DNA of 36,469 nucleotides from Gemmatimonadota bacterium (lineage in GTDB: Bacteria > Gemmatimonadota > Gemmatimonadetes > Longimicrobiales > Gaopeijiaceae), in assembly GCA_029262115.1 (NCBI GenBank), contig JAJCZZ010000081.1:1-36469 (forward strand), given 5' to 3'. The position numbers were made by a program, and so were the translations under genes. Positions 22,234-30,737 of the stretch are shown one piece after another (the first letter of the stretch is position 1; each line of letters opens with the position of its first letter). A model generated the notes under the pieces. That model was not told where the DNA came from, made no database searches, and saw only the letters and a program-made list of their open reading frames with translations.

Positions 22234-23256
22234 ATGAGCGAGATGCACCCCATCGAGGCGCTGAAGGCACTCGAACGCGACGCTGTCGACGCCATCGACT
22301 CGGCGTCCGACTCAGACCGCCTGGAAGACGTTCGAGTGGAGTACCTCGGTCGCAAAGACGGGCGGATTTCGGCCATCTTGCGCGGTCTCGGGGCGATGGA
22401 TCCTACCGAGCGCCCGGCGGTCGGCCAGGAGGCCAACCGGGTCAAGGACGTCGTGTCGACGCGGCTGCAGGGGCGTCTCGACGACCTGACCACAGCGGAC
22501 TCGGGGAGCGCCGTCGACCTGACCCTGCCGGGCCGGGAGAGATGGCGGGGCGGGTGGCACCCGATCACCCGGGTCGTCGACGAGATCTGGTCGATCTTTC
22601 GGGAGCTTGGCTTCACGCGGGCTCGCGGCCCCGAGGCCGACACCGAGTGGTACAACTTCGAGGCGCTCAACACGCCCCTCGATCACCCGGCCGCCGATGA
22701 GCAGGACACGCTCTACCTGGTCGACTCGGTGCTGCTACGTAGCCACACGTCGCCGGTTCAGATGAGGACCATGGAGGCGTACGAGCCGCCCATCCGCATC
22801 ATCGCCCCGGGGTGGGTCTATCGCAGGGATACCTACGACGCCACCCATACGCCGGCCTTCCAGCAGATCGAGGGGTTGGTGGTGGACGAGGGCATCACCT
22901 TCGTCGACTTCAAAGCCACGCTGGCCGAATTCGCCCGCCGGTTCTGGGGCCCGGGCACGCGCATCCGGTTCCGGCCCTCGTTCTTCCCGTTCACGGAACC
23001 GAGCGCCGAGGTGGATGTGAAGCGGGTGATCGCGCGTCCCGACGGCACGAGCTTCGAAACCGACTGGATCGAGATCATGGGCTCCGGCATGGTGGATCCC
23101 AACGTGATCGAGAACGCCGGTTACGACAGCGAGCGCTATAGGGGATTCGCCTTCGGGATGGGACCGGGCCGTATCGCCATGCTGAAGTACGGGGTCACTG
23201 ACCTCCGAGCGTTCTTCGACAACGACGTCCGCTTCCTGTCCCAGTTCGCGTCATGA
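22234..23256 (+). CDS. pheS: phenylalanyl-tRNA synthetase alpha subunit
   Basis: This is the 340-residue catalytic subunit of the alpha2-beta2 synthetase that charges tRNA-Phe. It has an N-terminal coiled coil (~1-85), then the class II core: LLRSHTSPVQ, the GWVYRRDTYDATHTPAFQQ motif 2 region, RFRPSFFPFTEPSAEVDV, and motif 3 (GFAFGMGPGRIAMLKYG). Length is normal. The pheT start overlaps its stop (ATGA), which fits coupled synthesis of equal subunit amounts. No Phe-rich leader peptide is visible upstream, unlike E. coli pheST and unlike thrS in this window. Confidence 0.97.
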   Translation: MSEMHPIEALKALERDAVDAIDSASDSDRLEDVRVEYLGRKDGRISAILRGLGAMDPTERPAVGQEANRVKDVVSTRLQGRLDDLTTADSGSAVDLTLPGRERWRGGWHPITRVVDEIWSIFRELGFTRARGPEADTEWYNFEALNTPLDHPAADEQDTLYLVDSVLLRSHTSPVQMRTMEAYEPPIRIIAPGWVYRRDTYDATHTPAFQQIEGLVVDEGITFVDFKATLAEFARRFWGPGTRIRFRPSFFPFTEPSAEVDVKRVIARPDGTSFETDWIEIMGSGMVDPNVIENAGYDSERYRGFAFGMGPGRIAMLKYGVTDLRAFFDNDVRFLSQFAS

Positions 23257-25664
23257 ACATCTCATTGCGTTGGATCCGGGACATGGTGGCGGGGCTCGAG
23301 GGCGACGCCGAGGCGATCGCCGCGCGGCTGGCCCTCCGGGGCGCACCGGTTGACGGCATCGAAGCCCCGGGCGAGGGGCTCGCCGACATCGTCGTCGGCC
23401 GGGTGGTCACGGCCGAGCCGCATCCGAACGCCGACCGGCTCCGCCTCTGTACGGTCGACGGGGGCGACGGTCTGAAGCAGGTGGTGTGTGGGGCCCCCAA
23501 CGTGACGGCAGGCGCCTTCTATCCGTTCGCTCCGATCGGCTCCGTGCTGCCCGGTGACTTCACGATCAAGAAGGCCAAGATCCGAGGTGAAGTGTCAGAG
23601 GGTATGTTGTGTTCAGCCAAGGAGTTGGGTCTTGGCGTCGACCACGAAGGCATCATGACGCTTCCCGGCGAGTACGCGCCCGGATCGTCGTTCATCGAGG
23701 CGATGGGCCTGGACGACGTGACGCTCGATGTGGAGGTCACGGCCAACCGTGGAGATCTGCTCAGCCACGTCGGCGTGGCCCGCGAACTGGCGACCGCCGG
23801 CTCCGAGCCGGTCCTTCCCGACGTGCCCGACGCGCCGACGATCGCGCCCGAATACGTGAGCGACGCCGCGGAGGTGAGCCGGAACGGGATCACCATCCGG
23901 ATCGAAGCACCGGAGCTGTGCGCGCGGTACATGGGCGCCGTCCTCCGAGGCGTTCAGATCGGCTCCTCTCCGGCGTGGCTGCAGGAGCGGCTCCGTGGCG
24001 CGGGCGCGCGACCCATCAACAACGTGGTGGACGCCACCAACTACGTGATGCTGGAGTTGGGCCAACCGCTCCACGCCTTCAACCTGAGCCGACTCGCCGA
24101 CCAGTCGATCGTGGTCCGGCAGCCGCGGGGCTCGGAGCTGATCGAACCGTTCATGACACTCGACGGCGAAGAGCGGACCCTCTCGGCCGACATGCTCATG
24201 ATCTGTGACGCGGATCGGCCCGTGGCGGTCGGAGGGGTCATGGGCGGCGAGAACTCTCAGGTGGACGATACCACCCGGGACATCTTGCTGGAGTGTGCGT
24301 GGTTCGATCCGCGCTCGATCCGGAAGACGCGGAACGCGCTGGGTATCTCGACGGATGCGTCGTACCGGTTCGAGAGGGGCGTGGACCGTGAGCAGCAGCG
24401 GCGGGCCCTCGAGCGTGCCATCTCCGTGATCCTCGCCACGGCAGGCGGGGCTCTGGACGGCCCCGTGCTCGACGTGGACACGAATCCCTGGGAGGCGACC
24501 CACCTGCGCCTGCGCCTGGCGCGCATCGAGGCGGTGCTCGGTGTCCCGTTCAGGGCGACCCGGGTTCGGGAACTCTTGTCTCCGCTCGGATTCGAGGTCG
24601 GCGACGAAGACGACGGCGCCCTCGACGTGCGCGTGCCGGGCTTTCGCGACCACGACGTGACGCGTGAAATCGACCTGATCGAGGAAGTCGCCCGGAGCCA
24701 CGGATACGACGCCTTCCCGGACGAGCTCGGCCCGTACCGGCCGGGGTCCGTGCCCGATAATCCCCTGTTCCAGCTCGAAGACGAGCTGCGCGACCACCTG
24801 TCGGCCCGCGGCCTGTTCGAGACCCAGACGCCGGCTTTCGTCCCCCCGGGGGAGGGGGACGTGGAGGTGGCGAACCCCCTCAACTCGCGGGAGCCCTGGC
24901 TGCGGCGTCGGCTGCTGCCATCGCTGCTCCGGCGGCTCCAGCGGAATCTGGCCCACGGCAACCGGGACGTGCGCCTGTTCGAGTTGGGCACCTCGTTCGC
25001 CCGCCAGGGACCTGGCGAGGCTCCCCGGGAGCGTGCACACCTGGCTGCGGTCCTGACCGGTCGCCGGTCCCCGCCGCACTGGTCGGAGCCGGAGCAGCCC
25101 CTGGACGTTTGGGACCTGAAGGCTCTTGCGACGGCGGTCGCCGAGGTGGCCTATCGGGGCGCGGCGGCAGTGCGCCCGGCCCACGAAGCGGGAGCGACGT
25201 TCGTCCAGGGTTTTTCGTTCGAGATTCTCGATGGAGATGGCGGGGTGGTCGGCTCCGCCGGGAGGATTCCCGACGCACGGTTGGATATTCCCGTGTGGGC
25301 AGGCGATGTGTGGGGCCTGGAGGTGGCGCTCCCGGACCCGGTTCCGACTCCTCGGGAGGTCGTGGACGTACCGCTTCCCCAGCACCCCGGTTCGGATCGT
25401 GACCTCGCGCTGGTCGTGGGTCGGGGGGTGGCGGTGGGCGACGTCGTTCGAGCCGTCGAGGACGCGGGAGGGACGTTGCTCCGTCAGGTTACGGTCTTCG
25501 ACGTCTACCAGGGTGAAGGGCTGGAGTCGGGCGCACGTTCGGTGGCACTGCGCTTGCGTTTCCAGGCGCCGGACCGGACCCTGAAGGACAAGGAGGTCGA
25601 CCGAGGGGTCGCTTCCGTGCTGAAGCAGTTGGAGGAGGAGTTGGGTGTCCGACAGCGAGGATAA
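23253..25664 (+). CDS. pheT: phenylalanyl-tRNA synthetase beta subunit
   Basis: This is the 803-residue structural and editing subunit of PheRS. Domains in order are the tRNA-binding EMAP-like domain (~40-150, VVGRVVTAEPHPNADRLRLC), the B3/B4 editing domain (~215-390, NNVVDATNYVMLELGQPLHAF), B5 (~405-480), a degenerate class II core (~490-690) and the C-terminal ferredoxin-fold anticodon domain (~710-803, PQHPGSDRDLALVV). Length is typical. It overlaps pheS by four bases. Its 3' end overlaps the next small gene by 20 bases and supplies that gene's Shine-Dalgarno. Confidence 0.97.
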   Translation: MNISLRWIRDMVAGLEGDAEAIAARLALRGAPVDGIEAPGEGLADIVVGRVVTAEPHPNADRLRLCTVDGGDGLKQVVCGAPNVTAGAFYPFAPIGSVLPGDFTIKKAKIRGEVSEGMLCSAKELGLGVDHEGIMTLPGEYAPGSSFIEAMGLDDVTLDVEVTANRGDLLSHVGVARELATAGSEPVLPDVPDAPTIAPEYVSDAAEVSRNGITIRIEAPELCARYMGAVLRGVQIGSSPAWLQERLRGAGARPINNVVDATNYVMLELGQPLHAFNLSRLADQSIVVRQPRGSELIEPFMTLDGEERTLSADMLMICDADRPVAVGGVMGGENSQVDDTTRDILLECAWFDPRSIRKTRNALGISTDASYRFERGVDREQQRRALERAISVILATAGGALDGPVLDVDTNPWEATHLRLRLARIEAVLGVPFRATRVRELLSPLGFEVGDEDDGALDVRVPGFRDHDVTREIDLIEEVARSHGYDAFPDELGPYRPGSVPDNPLFQLEDELRDHLSARGLFETQTPAFVPPGEGDVEVANPLNSREPWLRRRLLPSLLRRLQRNLAHGNRDVRLFELGTSFARQGPGEAPRERAHLAAVLTGRRSPPHWSEPEQPLDVWDLKALATAVAEVAYRGAAAVRPAHEAGATFVQGFSFEILDGDGGVVGSAGRIPDARLDIPVWAGDVWGLEVALPDPVPTPREVVDVPLPQHPGSDRDLALVVGRGVAVGDVVRAVEDAGGTLLRQVTVFDVYQGEGLESGARSVALRLRFQAPDRTLKDKEVDRGVASVLKQLEEELGVRQRG

Positions 25665-25953
25665 TGAACGTCCGGATCGGGCTGCACTCCATGATCTGGA
25701 GGTGCAGGTCGGAGCGGCGGTCGAGCGACTCGACTCCCTTCGGACGCGAGCGGTATCGGCCGAGGCGAAGAACGCCGAGATGGAGGAGCTGGTCCGGCGC
25801 TTCACGGGAGACGAAGCAGCACCCGGTCGGCTCTTGAGTCGGTTGGAGGCTCTCGAACGCGAGAACGCGGACCTCCGCGACCGCCTGACGCGCGGGCGGG
25901 ACGGCGTGGACCGGGTTCTTGCCCGTATTCGCTTCCTGGAGGAGCAGCGATGA
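25645..25953 (+). CDS. small coiled-coil protein upstream of zapA
   Basis: This is a 102-residue acidic cytosolic protein, almost wholly helical, with heptad-like stretches (HDLEVQVGAAVERLDSL, LSRLEALERENADLRDRL) broken near residues 50-60. The start is GTG 25645 with GGAGGAGG (25631-25638) inside the end of pheT. Its stop overlaps the zapA start (ATGA), so the two are translationally coupled. Small coiled coils next to zapA suggest a division-ring accessory of ZapB type, but the sequence is too low in information to assign a family. Confidence 0.7.
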   Translation: MSDSEDNERPDRAALHDLEVQVGAAVERLDSLRTRAVSAEAKNAEMEELVRRFTGDEAAPGRLLSRLEALERENADLRDRLTRGRDGVDRVLARIRFLEEQR

Positions 25954-26246
25954 GTGCCGACCGAGCCTCAGTGACCGTCCGGATTGCCGGTGAGGAACAC
26001 ACCATCCGCTCGAACGCGGAGCCGGAGTACACGCGTCGGTGCGCAAGTCTGGTCGATGAACGCATCCAGGAGATCCGCGCAAAGAGTGGTCTCATCGAGG
26101 GGCACAAGGCGGCCATTCTGGCCGCCCTGTCCATCGCAGACGAGCTCTTCCAGTCGGAAGAAGCCGTGGAAACCGTCCGCCGAGAAGTCGCCTCGCGCGC
26201 GGCCAACCTGACCCGGCGTCTCGAGTCCGAGCTGGCCGGAGGATAG
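25950..26246 (+). CDS. zapA: cell division protein ZapA
   Basis: This is a 98-residue cytosolic protein that cross-links FtsZ filaments at the division ring. It has the ZapA pattern: N-terminal VTVRIAGEEHTIRSNAEPEY, helix ASLVDERIQEIRAKSG, then AAILAALSIADELFQ and a C-terminal coiled coil. It overlaps the preceding coiled-coil gene by four bases. It sits between pheT and rny, an order I recall from several phyla. No 6S RNA fits in the 140 bases after it. Confidence 0.9.
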   Translation: MSADRASVTVRIAGEEHTIRSNAEPEYTRRCASLVDERIQEIRAKSGLIEGHKAAILAALSIADELFQSEEAVETVRREVASRAANLTRRLESELAGG

Positions 26247-26253
26247 ATCCGGC

Positions 26254-26276
26254 CCGGAACGCAAGTTGCGTTCCGG
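26254..26276. repeat. perfect hairpin after zapA
   Basis: CCGGAACGCA-AGT-TGCGTTCCGG is a perfect 10-pair inverted repeat starting seven bases after the zapA stop. It lacks a T-run on either side. It may mark the 3' end of the pheT-zapA transcript, or act as an operator, because a possible rny promoter -35 (TTGCGT, 26266-26271) lies inside it. Confidence 0.55.
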
Positions 26277-26295
26277 CGCGCCCGATCCGTATTCT
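26266..26295 (+). promoter_or_regulatory. possible rny promoter
   Basis: TTGCGT (26266-26271) and TATTCT (26290-26295) are 18 bases apart. Both are partial matches. This would give a leader of about 85 bases containing the terminator just before rny. Confidence 0.3.
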
Positions 26296-26354
26296 CGTGT
26301 CATCGTGAGGGGTCGATCGAAGGAGGACGGGGTCGGCTCCGACTCTGCCCACGT

Positions 26355-26376
26355 CGGCCCGGGCTGGGCCGTTTTT
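26355..26376 (+). terminator. intrinsic terminator abutting the rny ribosome-binding site
   Basis: CGGCCC (26355-26360), loop GGGCT, GGGCCG (26366-26371), then TTTTT (26372-26376). The rny Shine-Dalgarno GGAG begins at the next base and the ATG is at 26387. It would end transcripts arriving from zapA, or act as an attenuator for rny. Confidence 0.7.
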
Positions 26377-26386
26377 GGAGCAATAC

Positions 26387-27964
26387 ATGGACACCCCGCT
26401 GGTAATGGCGCTGGCGGCGGCGGTCGGTCTCATATTTGGCGTGATCATCGGGTTCGCGACTGCGCGAGCCCGGGAACGCGCCCGCCGCGAGCTGGAGCGA
26501 GCGCAGGGCAAAGACGAAGCGACCCGTATCCTCACACGGGCCAAGGAAGAATCCGAGAACCTCCGAAAGGCGGGGGAGTTGGCCGGGCGGGAAGAGGGAT
26601 TCCGCCTCCGCGAAACGTGGGAAAAGGAAGAGGGACGTCGGCGCGAGGAGTTGGAGCGGGCCGAGCGAAGGGTGGAGGAGCGCTCCGACGCGCAGGACGC
26701 CCGTTTCGACCGCCTCAATGAGCGCGACGCGGAGCTGGAGGCCTCGAACGCCGAGATCAGCCGCCGAAGCCGCGAGTTGGACGTGCGTGAAGCCGCGCTC
26801 CGTGCCGACGTCGAGCGCGCGAGGGCTCGCCTAGAGGAGTTGGCGGGCATGAGCGGGGACGAGGCCAAGAAGGCCCTGGTCACCAGCCTGGAAGACGAGG
26901 CCCACGCGGAGGCCGCGAACGCGCTCCGCGAGATCAAGGAGCAGGCACAGCGCGACGCCGAGCGTGAGGGCAAGAAGATCATTGCCCTGGCCATTCAGCG
27001 GATGGCGGCGGAGCAGACCGCGGAGACGACCGTGTCGGTGGTCCAACTCCCGTCCGACGAGATGAAAGGGCGCATCATCGGGCGCGAGGGCCGCAACATC
27101 CGGTCGTTCGAGCAGACGACGGGTGTCGACGTGATCATCGACGACACGCCGGAGGCCGTGGTGCTCTCCTGCTTCGACCCGGTTCGTCGCGAAGTGGCGC
27201 GCATCTCGCTCGATCGGCTCATCGAGGACGGGAGGATCCACCCGGGCCGCATCGAGGAGATGGTGGAAAAGGCCCGCAAAGAGGTCGACGAGGGCATGGT
27301 GCAGGCCGCCGAGGAGATCCTGTACGAGCTCGGCATCCACGGCGTCTCGCCCGAGATCGTGCGGACGCTCGGGCGCCTCCGGTTCCGCACGTCGTACGGT
27401 CAGAACCAGCTGCAGCACTCACATGAGGTCGCCCTTCTGGCGGGGAACATGGCCGCCGAGATGGGGCTCGACATCCAGGGTACCAAGCGGGCCGGAATCC
27501 TCCACGATGTCGGGAAGGGCATGACGCATGAGCACGAGGGTACGCACGTCGAGTTGGGCTACCGTCTGTGCAAGAAACACAACGAGTCGGCCCTTGTTCT
27601 GAACGCCATCCGTGCGCACCACGACGAGGAGCCGCACTTCTTCGCGGAGACGTTCCTGGTGACGGCGGCCGACGCCATCAGCGGCTCGCGACCGGGGGCG
27701 CGGCGCGAGATGTTCGACGGCTACGTGAAGCGGTTGGAGAGGCTCGAAGAGATCGCCATGGAGCACGAAGGTGTGGAGCGCTGCTTCGCGATCCAGGCCG
27801 GACGCGAACTGCGCGTGATGGTGGAACCGGGGCAGGTGGGAGACGGCGCGATGGCGCAGATCTCCGAGGCGGTCGCGCGCAGGATCGAGAGCGAACTTCA
27901 GTACCCGGGGCAGATCAAGATCGTGGTGGTCCGGGAGACCCGGGCCGTGGACTTCGCGCGCTGA
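26387..27964 (+). CDS. rny: ribonuclease Y
   Basis: This 525-residue membrane-anchored endoribonuclease starts bulk mRNA decay. It has one N-terminal membrane helix (residues ~3-25), a long coiled coil (~28-205), a KH RNA-binding domain (~215-275, GRIIGREGRNIRSFEQ), and an HD phosphohydrolase domain (~340-430) with the HSHEVALLAG and ILHDVGKGMTHEHEGTH metal-site motifs. It is full length (B. subtilis 520). The ATG at 26387 has GGAG at 26377-26380; a TTG at 26375 in the same frame lies inside the terminator T-run and is rejected. Expression may depend on read-through of that terminator. Confidence 0.95.
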   Translation: MDTPLVMALAAAVGLIFGVIIGFATARARERARRELERAQGKDEATRILTRAKEESENLRKAGELAGREEGFRLRETWEKEEGRRREELERAERRVEERSDAQDARFDRLNERDAELEASNAEISRRSRELDVREAALRADVERARARLEELAGMSGDEAKKALVTSLEDEAHAEAANALREIKEQAQRDAEREGKKIIALAIQRMAAEQTAETTVSVVQLPSDEMKGRIIGREGRNIRSFEQTTGVDVIIDDTPEAVVLSCFDPVRREVARISLDRLIEDGRIHPGRIEEMVEKARKEVDEGMVQAAEEILYELGIHGVSPEIVRTLGRLRFRTSYGQNQLQHSHEVALLAGNMAAEMGLDIQGTKRAGILHDVGKGMTHEHEGTHVELGYRLCKKHNESALVLNAIRAHHDEEPHFFAETFLVTAADAISGSRPGARREMFDGYVKRLERLEEIAMEHEGVERCFAIQAGRELRVMVEPGQVGDGAMAQISEAVARRIESELQYPGQIKIVVVRETRAVDFAR

Positions 27965-28030
27965 CGGTCGGCGTGGCGACCGAAACTCTTTTCGCAGCAC
28001 GACACACGACGACTCAGGACGGCGATAGGC

Positions 28031-28915
28031 ATGCCAGCAAAGATCATATCAGGGCGGGACATCTCGACCACGATGCGCGCGGAACTGGCCGAGGAGGTGG
28101 CGGCCATGAAGGCGGATACGGGCGTGGTGCCGGGACTCGCGACCGTGCTCGTCGGGGCCGACGCTGCTTCCGAGATGTACGTGGGGATGAAGAACAAGGC
28201 GGCCTCGACGATGGGGCTGAACTCGCGTCAGATCACGCTTCCGGCCGACACGCCCGAAGCGGAGCTCCTCGGCGTGGTCGAGGGCCTGAACGCCGATCCG
28301 GAGATTCACGGAATCCTGGTTCAGTTGCCGCTTCCCGACCACATTGATGAGGCGCGCATCATCGAGGCCATCGACCCGGCCAAAGACGTGGACGGATTCC
28401 ACCCGATCAGCGCCGGGCGCCTCATGACCGGGTCGGGCGCGTTCTTTTCTCCGTGCACGCCGGCCGGGGTCGTCGAGATGCTCCTGCGCAGCGGCCACGA
28501 TCCGTCGGGCCAGCACGTCGTGGTGGTCGGCCGTTCGAACATCGTCGGTCAACCGCTCGCCAACCTGTTGCTGCGCAAGGCGCCCGGTGGGAACGCGACC
28601 GTGACGGTGTGCCATTCGCGCACAAGGGATCTGGCCGCCGTGACCCGCACCGCCGACATCCTGGTGGTGGCCATCGGACGGCCGGAGATGATCACCGCCG
28701 ACCACGTCGCACCCGGCACAGTTGTGATCGACGTCGGCACGCACCGCGTGGATGATCCCGACAGCGAGCGCGGCTACCGCGTCTGCGGCGACGTCCTGTT
28801 CGACGAGGTGAGTGAGGTCGCGTCGGCCATCTCGCCATCTCCGGGCGGAGTTGGACCGATGACCATCACCATGCTGCTGGCCAACACCGTCGAATCCGCA
28901 CGCTCGGCCGGGTAG
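28031..28915 (+). CDS. folD: bifunctional methylene-THF dehydrogenase/cyclohydrolase
   Basis: This 294-residue cytosolic enzyme interconverts 5,10-methylene-, methenyl- and 10-formyl-tetrahydrofolate with NADP. It shows the folate-site YVGMKNKAA with its catalytic Lys, VQLPLPDHID, PAKDVDGFHP, the PCTPAGVVEML block, the Rossmann VVVGRSNIVGQPLANLLL, and the C-terminal PSPGGVGPMTITMLLANT. Length is normal. It lies 67 bases after rny and 78 before xseA on the same strand, a folD-xseA-xseB order seen in many bacteria. Confidence 0.96.
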   Translation: MPAKIISGRDISTTMRAELAEEVAAMKADTGVVPGLATVLVGADAASEMYVGMKNKAASTMGLNSRQITLPADTPEAELLGVVEGLNADPEIHGILVQLPLPDHIDEARIIEAIDPAKDVDGFHPISAGRLMTGSGAFFSPCTPAGVVEMLLRSGHDPSGQHVVVVGRSNIVGQPLANLLLRKAPGGNATVTVCHSRTRDLAAVTRTADILVVAIGRPEMITADHVAPGTVVIDVGTHRVDDPDSERGYRVCGDVLFDEVSEVASAISPSPGGVGPMTITMLLANTVESARSAG

Positions 28916-28993
28916 AGCGGGTGGCGCGACGGACGGCGGGACGTGCAGCGGCGCCGGCTGGTCGGGATCCGCGTACGACGGCGGAGGCTCGGC

Positions 28994-30415
28994 ATGGACG
29001 ATGACGGCAGCCTGGACCTGTTCGACGATGTAGCGCCGTCGGAGGGCCAGCCGGTCGAGCGGATCGAGGCCGACCCGCCCGTAGCCTCCGAAGCGTCCGG
29101 AGAGGTCGCCGCGTCCGGTCCTGCCGCCGCGTCCGGTCCTGCCGCCGCGTCCGGTCCCGCTGCCGCGTCCGGTCCCGCTGCCGCGTCCGGTCCTGTGCCA
29201 GATGCGCTGCCCGAGCCCAAGGTGTGGTCGGTCGGTCAGGTCAACCGGGCAGTCCGCTCCCTGCTCGAGACCACCGTCGATCCGCTCTGGGTCGGCGGGG
29301 AGGTCGCGAACTGGACGCGGGCGCGATCCGGTCACTGCTACTTCACGCTCAAGGACGACCGCGCCCAGATGCGCTGCGTCATGTGGGAGCGCAACGCGCG
29401 CGCCCTTCCGGCGGACCCGGAAGACGGGATGAAGGTGCGGGTGTACGGCTCGCTGACCCTGTACGAGGCGCGTGGCGAGTACCAACTGTCCGCCGAGAGG
29501 GTGGAGGCCGATGGTGCGGAAGGCCTGTGGCGGCTGGCGTTCGAGCGGCTCCGGCGAACGCTGGAAGCGGACGGGCTTCTCGACCCGGCCAGGAAGCGTC
29601 CGATCCCCCGGTTCCCTCGGCGCGTTGGGATCGTGACGTCGGCCACGGGCGCCGCGGTACGGGACATTCTGTCGGTGCTGGCGCGGCGTGCCCCCTGGCT
29701 GGAGGTGACCATTCGGGGAAGCCGGGTCCAGGGGGAAGGGGCGTCGCTCGAGATCGCGCGGGCGCTCGACTTCCTCGCCCAGCGAGGCGGCTGCGACGTG
29801 ATCATTCTCGGCCGCGGTGGGGGCTCGATCGAGGATCTGTGGGCGTTCAATGAGGAGCCGGTCGCCCGGGCCGTCGCGAGGTGCCCGGTGCCGGTGGTGT
29901 CGGCCGTCGGCCACGAGGTGGACGTGACGATCTCCGATCTGGTGGCCGACCTCCGGGCGCCCACGCCCTCTGCCGCGGCCGAGGCGGTGGCACCGGACGG
30001 GGCGGCGCTCCGGGCCCAGCTCCAATCCCTGCCCCCGCGCCTGGCCCGTGGCCTCGTCGGGACGGTGGCCCGCCGACGGCGCGGGCTCCGCGACCATCGT
30101 AGCGCCCTGGAGCGGGCACTTGAACGGCGGATGGCGCCGCTCCGGCAGCAGGTGGACCGGGCCTTCGGCGATCTGGACGGCGCGATCCGCCGTGCAGCGG
30201 AACGCCGGCGGGGTCAAGTGAGCGGGCTCGCGGGGCGGCTGAACGCGCTCTCTCCGTTGGCCGTTCTCGAACGCGGCTACTCGGTGGCGCGCACGGAGGA
30301 CGGGCGTGTGCTGAAACGGGTGGAGGACTTCGATCCGGTCGCTATCTTCAGGCTCACGGTCACGGACGGAGAGGTCCGGGCCCGTCCCGTCTCGAAGGAG
30401 CAGGCCCCGGAGTGA
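28994..30415 (+). CDS. xseA: exodeoxyribonuclease VII large subunit
   Basis: This is the 473-residue catalytic subunit of exonuclease VII, which degrades single-stranded DNA in repair. After a low-complexity N-terminal extension (~1-75, including five AASGPA repeats) comes the OB-fold (~78-170, WSVGQVNRAVRSLLE, VGGEVANWTRARSGHCYFTLKD). The nuclease core follows (~185-300, PRRVGIVTSATGAAVRDIL, then IILGRGGGSIEDLWAFNEE and SAVGHEVDVTISDLVADLRAPTPSAAAE), then a long C-terminal coiled coil. ATG 28994 is chosen for GGAGG at 28983-28987; the open frame reaches 28943 without a site. The stop overlaps the xseB start (GTGA). Confidence 0.95.
   Translation: MDDDGSLDLFDDVAPSEGQPVERIEADPPVASEASGEVAASGPAAASGPAAASGPAAASGPAAASGPVPDALPEPKVWSVGQVNRAVRSLLETTVDPLWVGGEVANWTRARSGHCYFTLKDDRAQMRCVMWERNARALPADPEDGMKVRVYGSLTLYEARGEYQLSAERVEADGAEGLWRLAFERLRRTLEADGLLDPARKRPIPRFPRRVGIVTSATGAAVRDILSVLARRAPWLEVTIRGSRVQGEGASLEIARALDFLAQRGGCDVIILGRGGGSIEDLWAFNEEPVARAVARCPVPVVSAVGHEVDVTISDLVADLRAPTPSAAAEAVAPDGAALRAQLQSLPPRLARGLVGTVARRRRGLRDHRSALERALERRMAPLRQQVDRAFGDLDGAIRRAAERRRGQVSGLAGRLNALSPLAVLERGYSVARTEDGRVLKRVEDFDPVAIFRLTVTDGEVRARPVSKEQAPE
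29108..29197 (+). repeat. five tandem 18-base repeats within xseA
   Basis: Unit GCCGCGTCCGGTCCTGCC, with C/T and final-codon variants, occurs five times in frame and encodes AASGPA five times. The third and fourth units are identical to each other, as are the first two, which suggests recent unit duplication. It forms a flexible linker before the OB-fold and may vary in copy number between strains. Confidence 0.9.
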
Positions 30416-30687
30416 GCGACGTTGATCAGACCCCCCCCGATGACGCCTCCGTCGGTGACGTCCCCGCGGACGATGCCTCCCTCGAGGATCGGATCCGACG
30501 GCTCGAAGAGATCATGACACAGCTCGAAGCCGACGAGGTTCCCCTGGAAAAGGCGCTCGGGCTGTTCGAGGAGGGCGTGGGCCATGTGCGCGCGGCCGAG
30601 AAGATCCTGGCCGAGACCGAACTCAGGGTCGAGGAGCTGTTGTCCGACGGGACCACCCGCCCGCTCGACGCGGACGACGAAGCCTGA
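30412..30687 (+). CDS. xseB: exodeoxyribonuclease VII small subunit
   Basis: This 91-residue acidic helical protein binds the XseA coiled coil in several copies. It has the family core LEDRIRRLEEIMTQLEADEVPLEKALGLFEEGVGHVRAAEKIL, flanked by acidic tails. The GTG start overlaps the xseA stop by four bases. A short N-terminal extension of ~20 acidic residues precedes the core. The prenyl synthase gene follows after 22 bases of tandem repeat. Confidence 0.94.
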   Translation: MSDVDQTPPDDASVGDVPADDASLEDRIRRLEEIMTQLEADEVPLEKALGLFEEGVGHVRAAEKILAETELRVEELLSDGTTRPLDADDEA

Positions 30688-30737
30688 CGTCCGTGACGTT
30701 CCTGACGCCGTGACGCCCGTGACGTTCGTGACGTTTG
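30685..30737 (+). repeat. six tandem ~9-base TGACG repeats at the prenyl synthase start
   Basis: Units beginning TGACG recur at 30685, 30694, 30703, 30711, 30720 and 30729, with 9-base spacing except one of 8. They run from the xseB stop codon into the next gene and create several GTG codons, three of which (30710, 30719, 30728) are in the prenyl synthase frame. Confidence 0.8.

Noticed and set aside
26247-26386. 6S RNA gene after zapA
   Set aside because: E. coli has ssrS next to zapA, but this gap is only 140 bases and holds two short hairpins, not the long 6S bubble structure.
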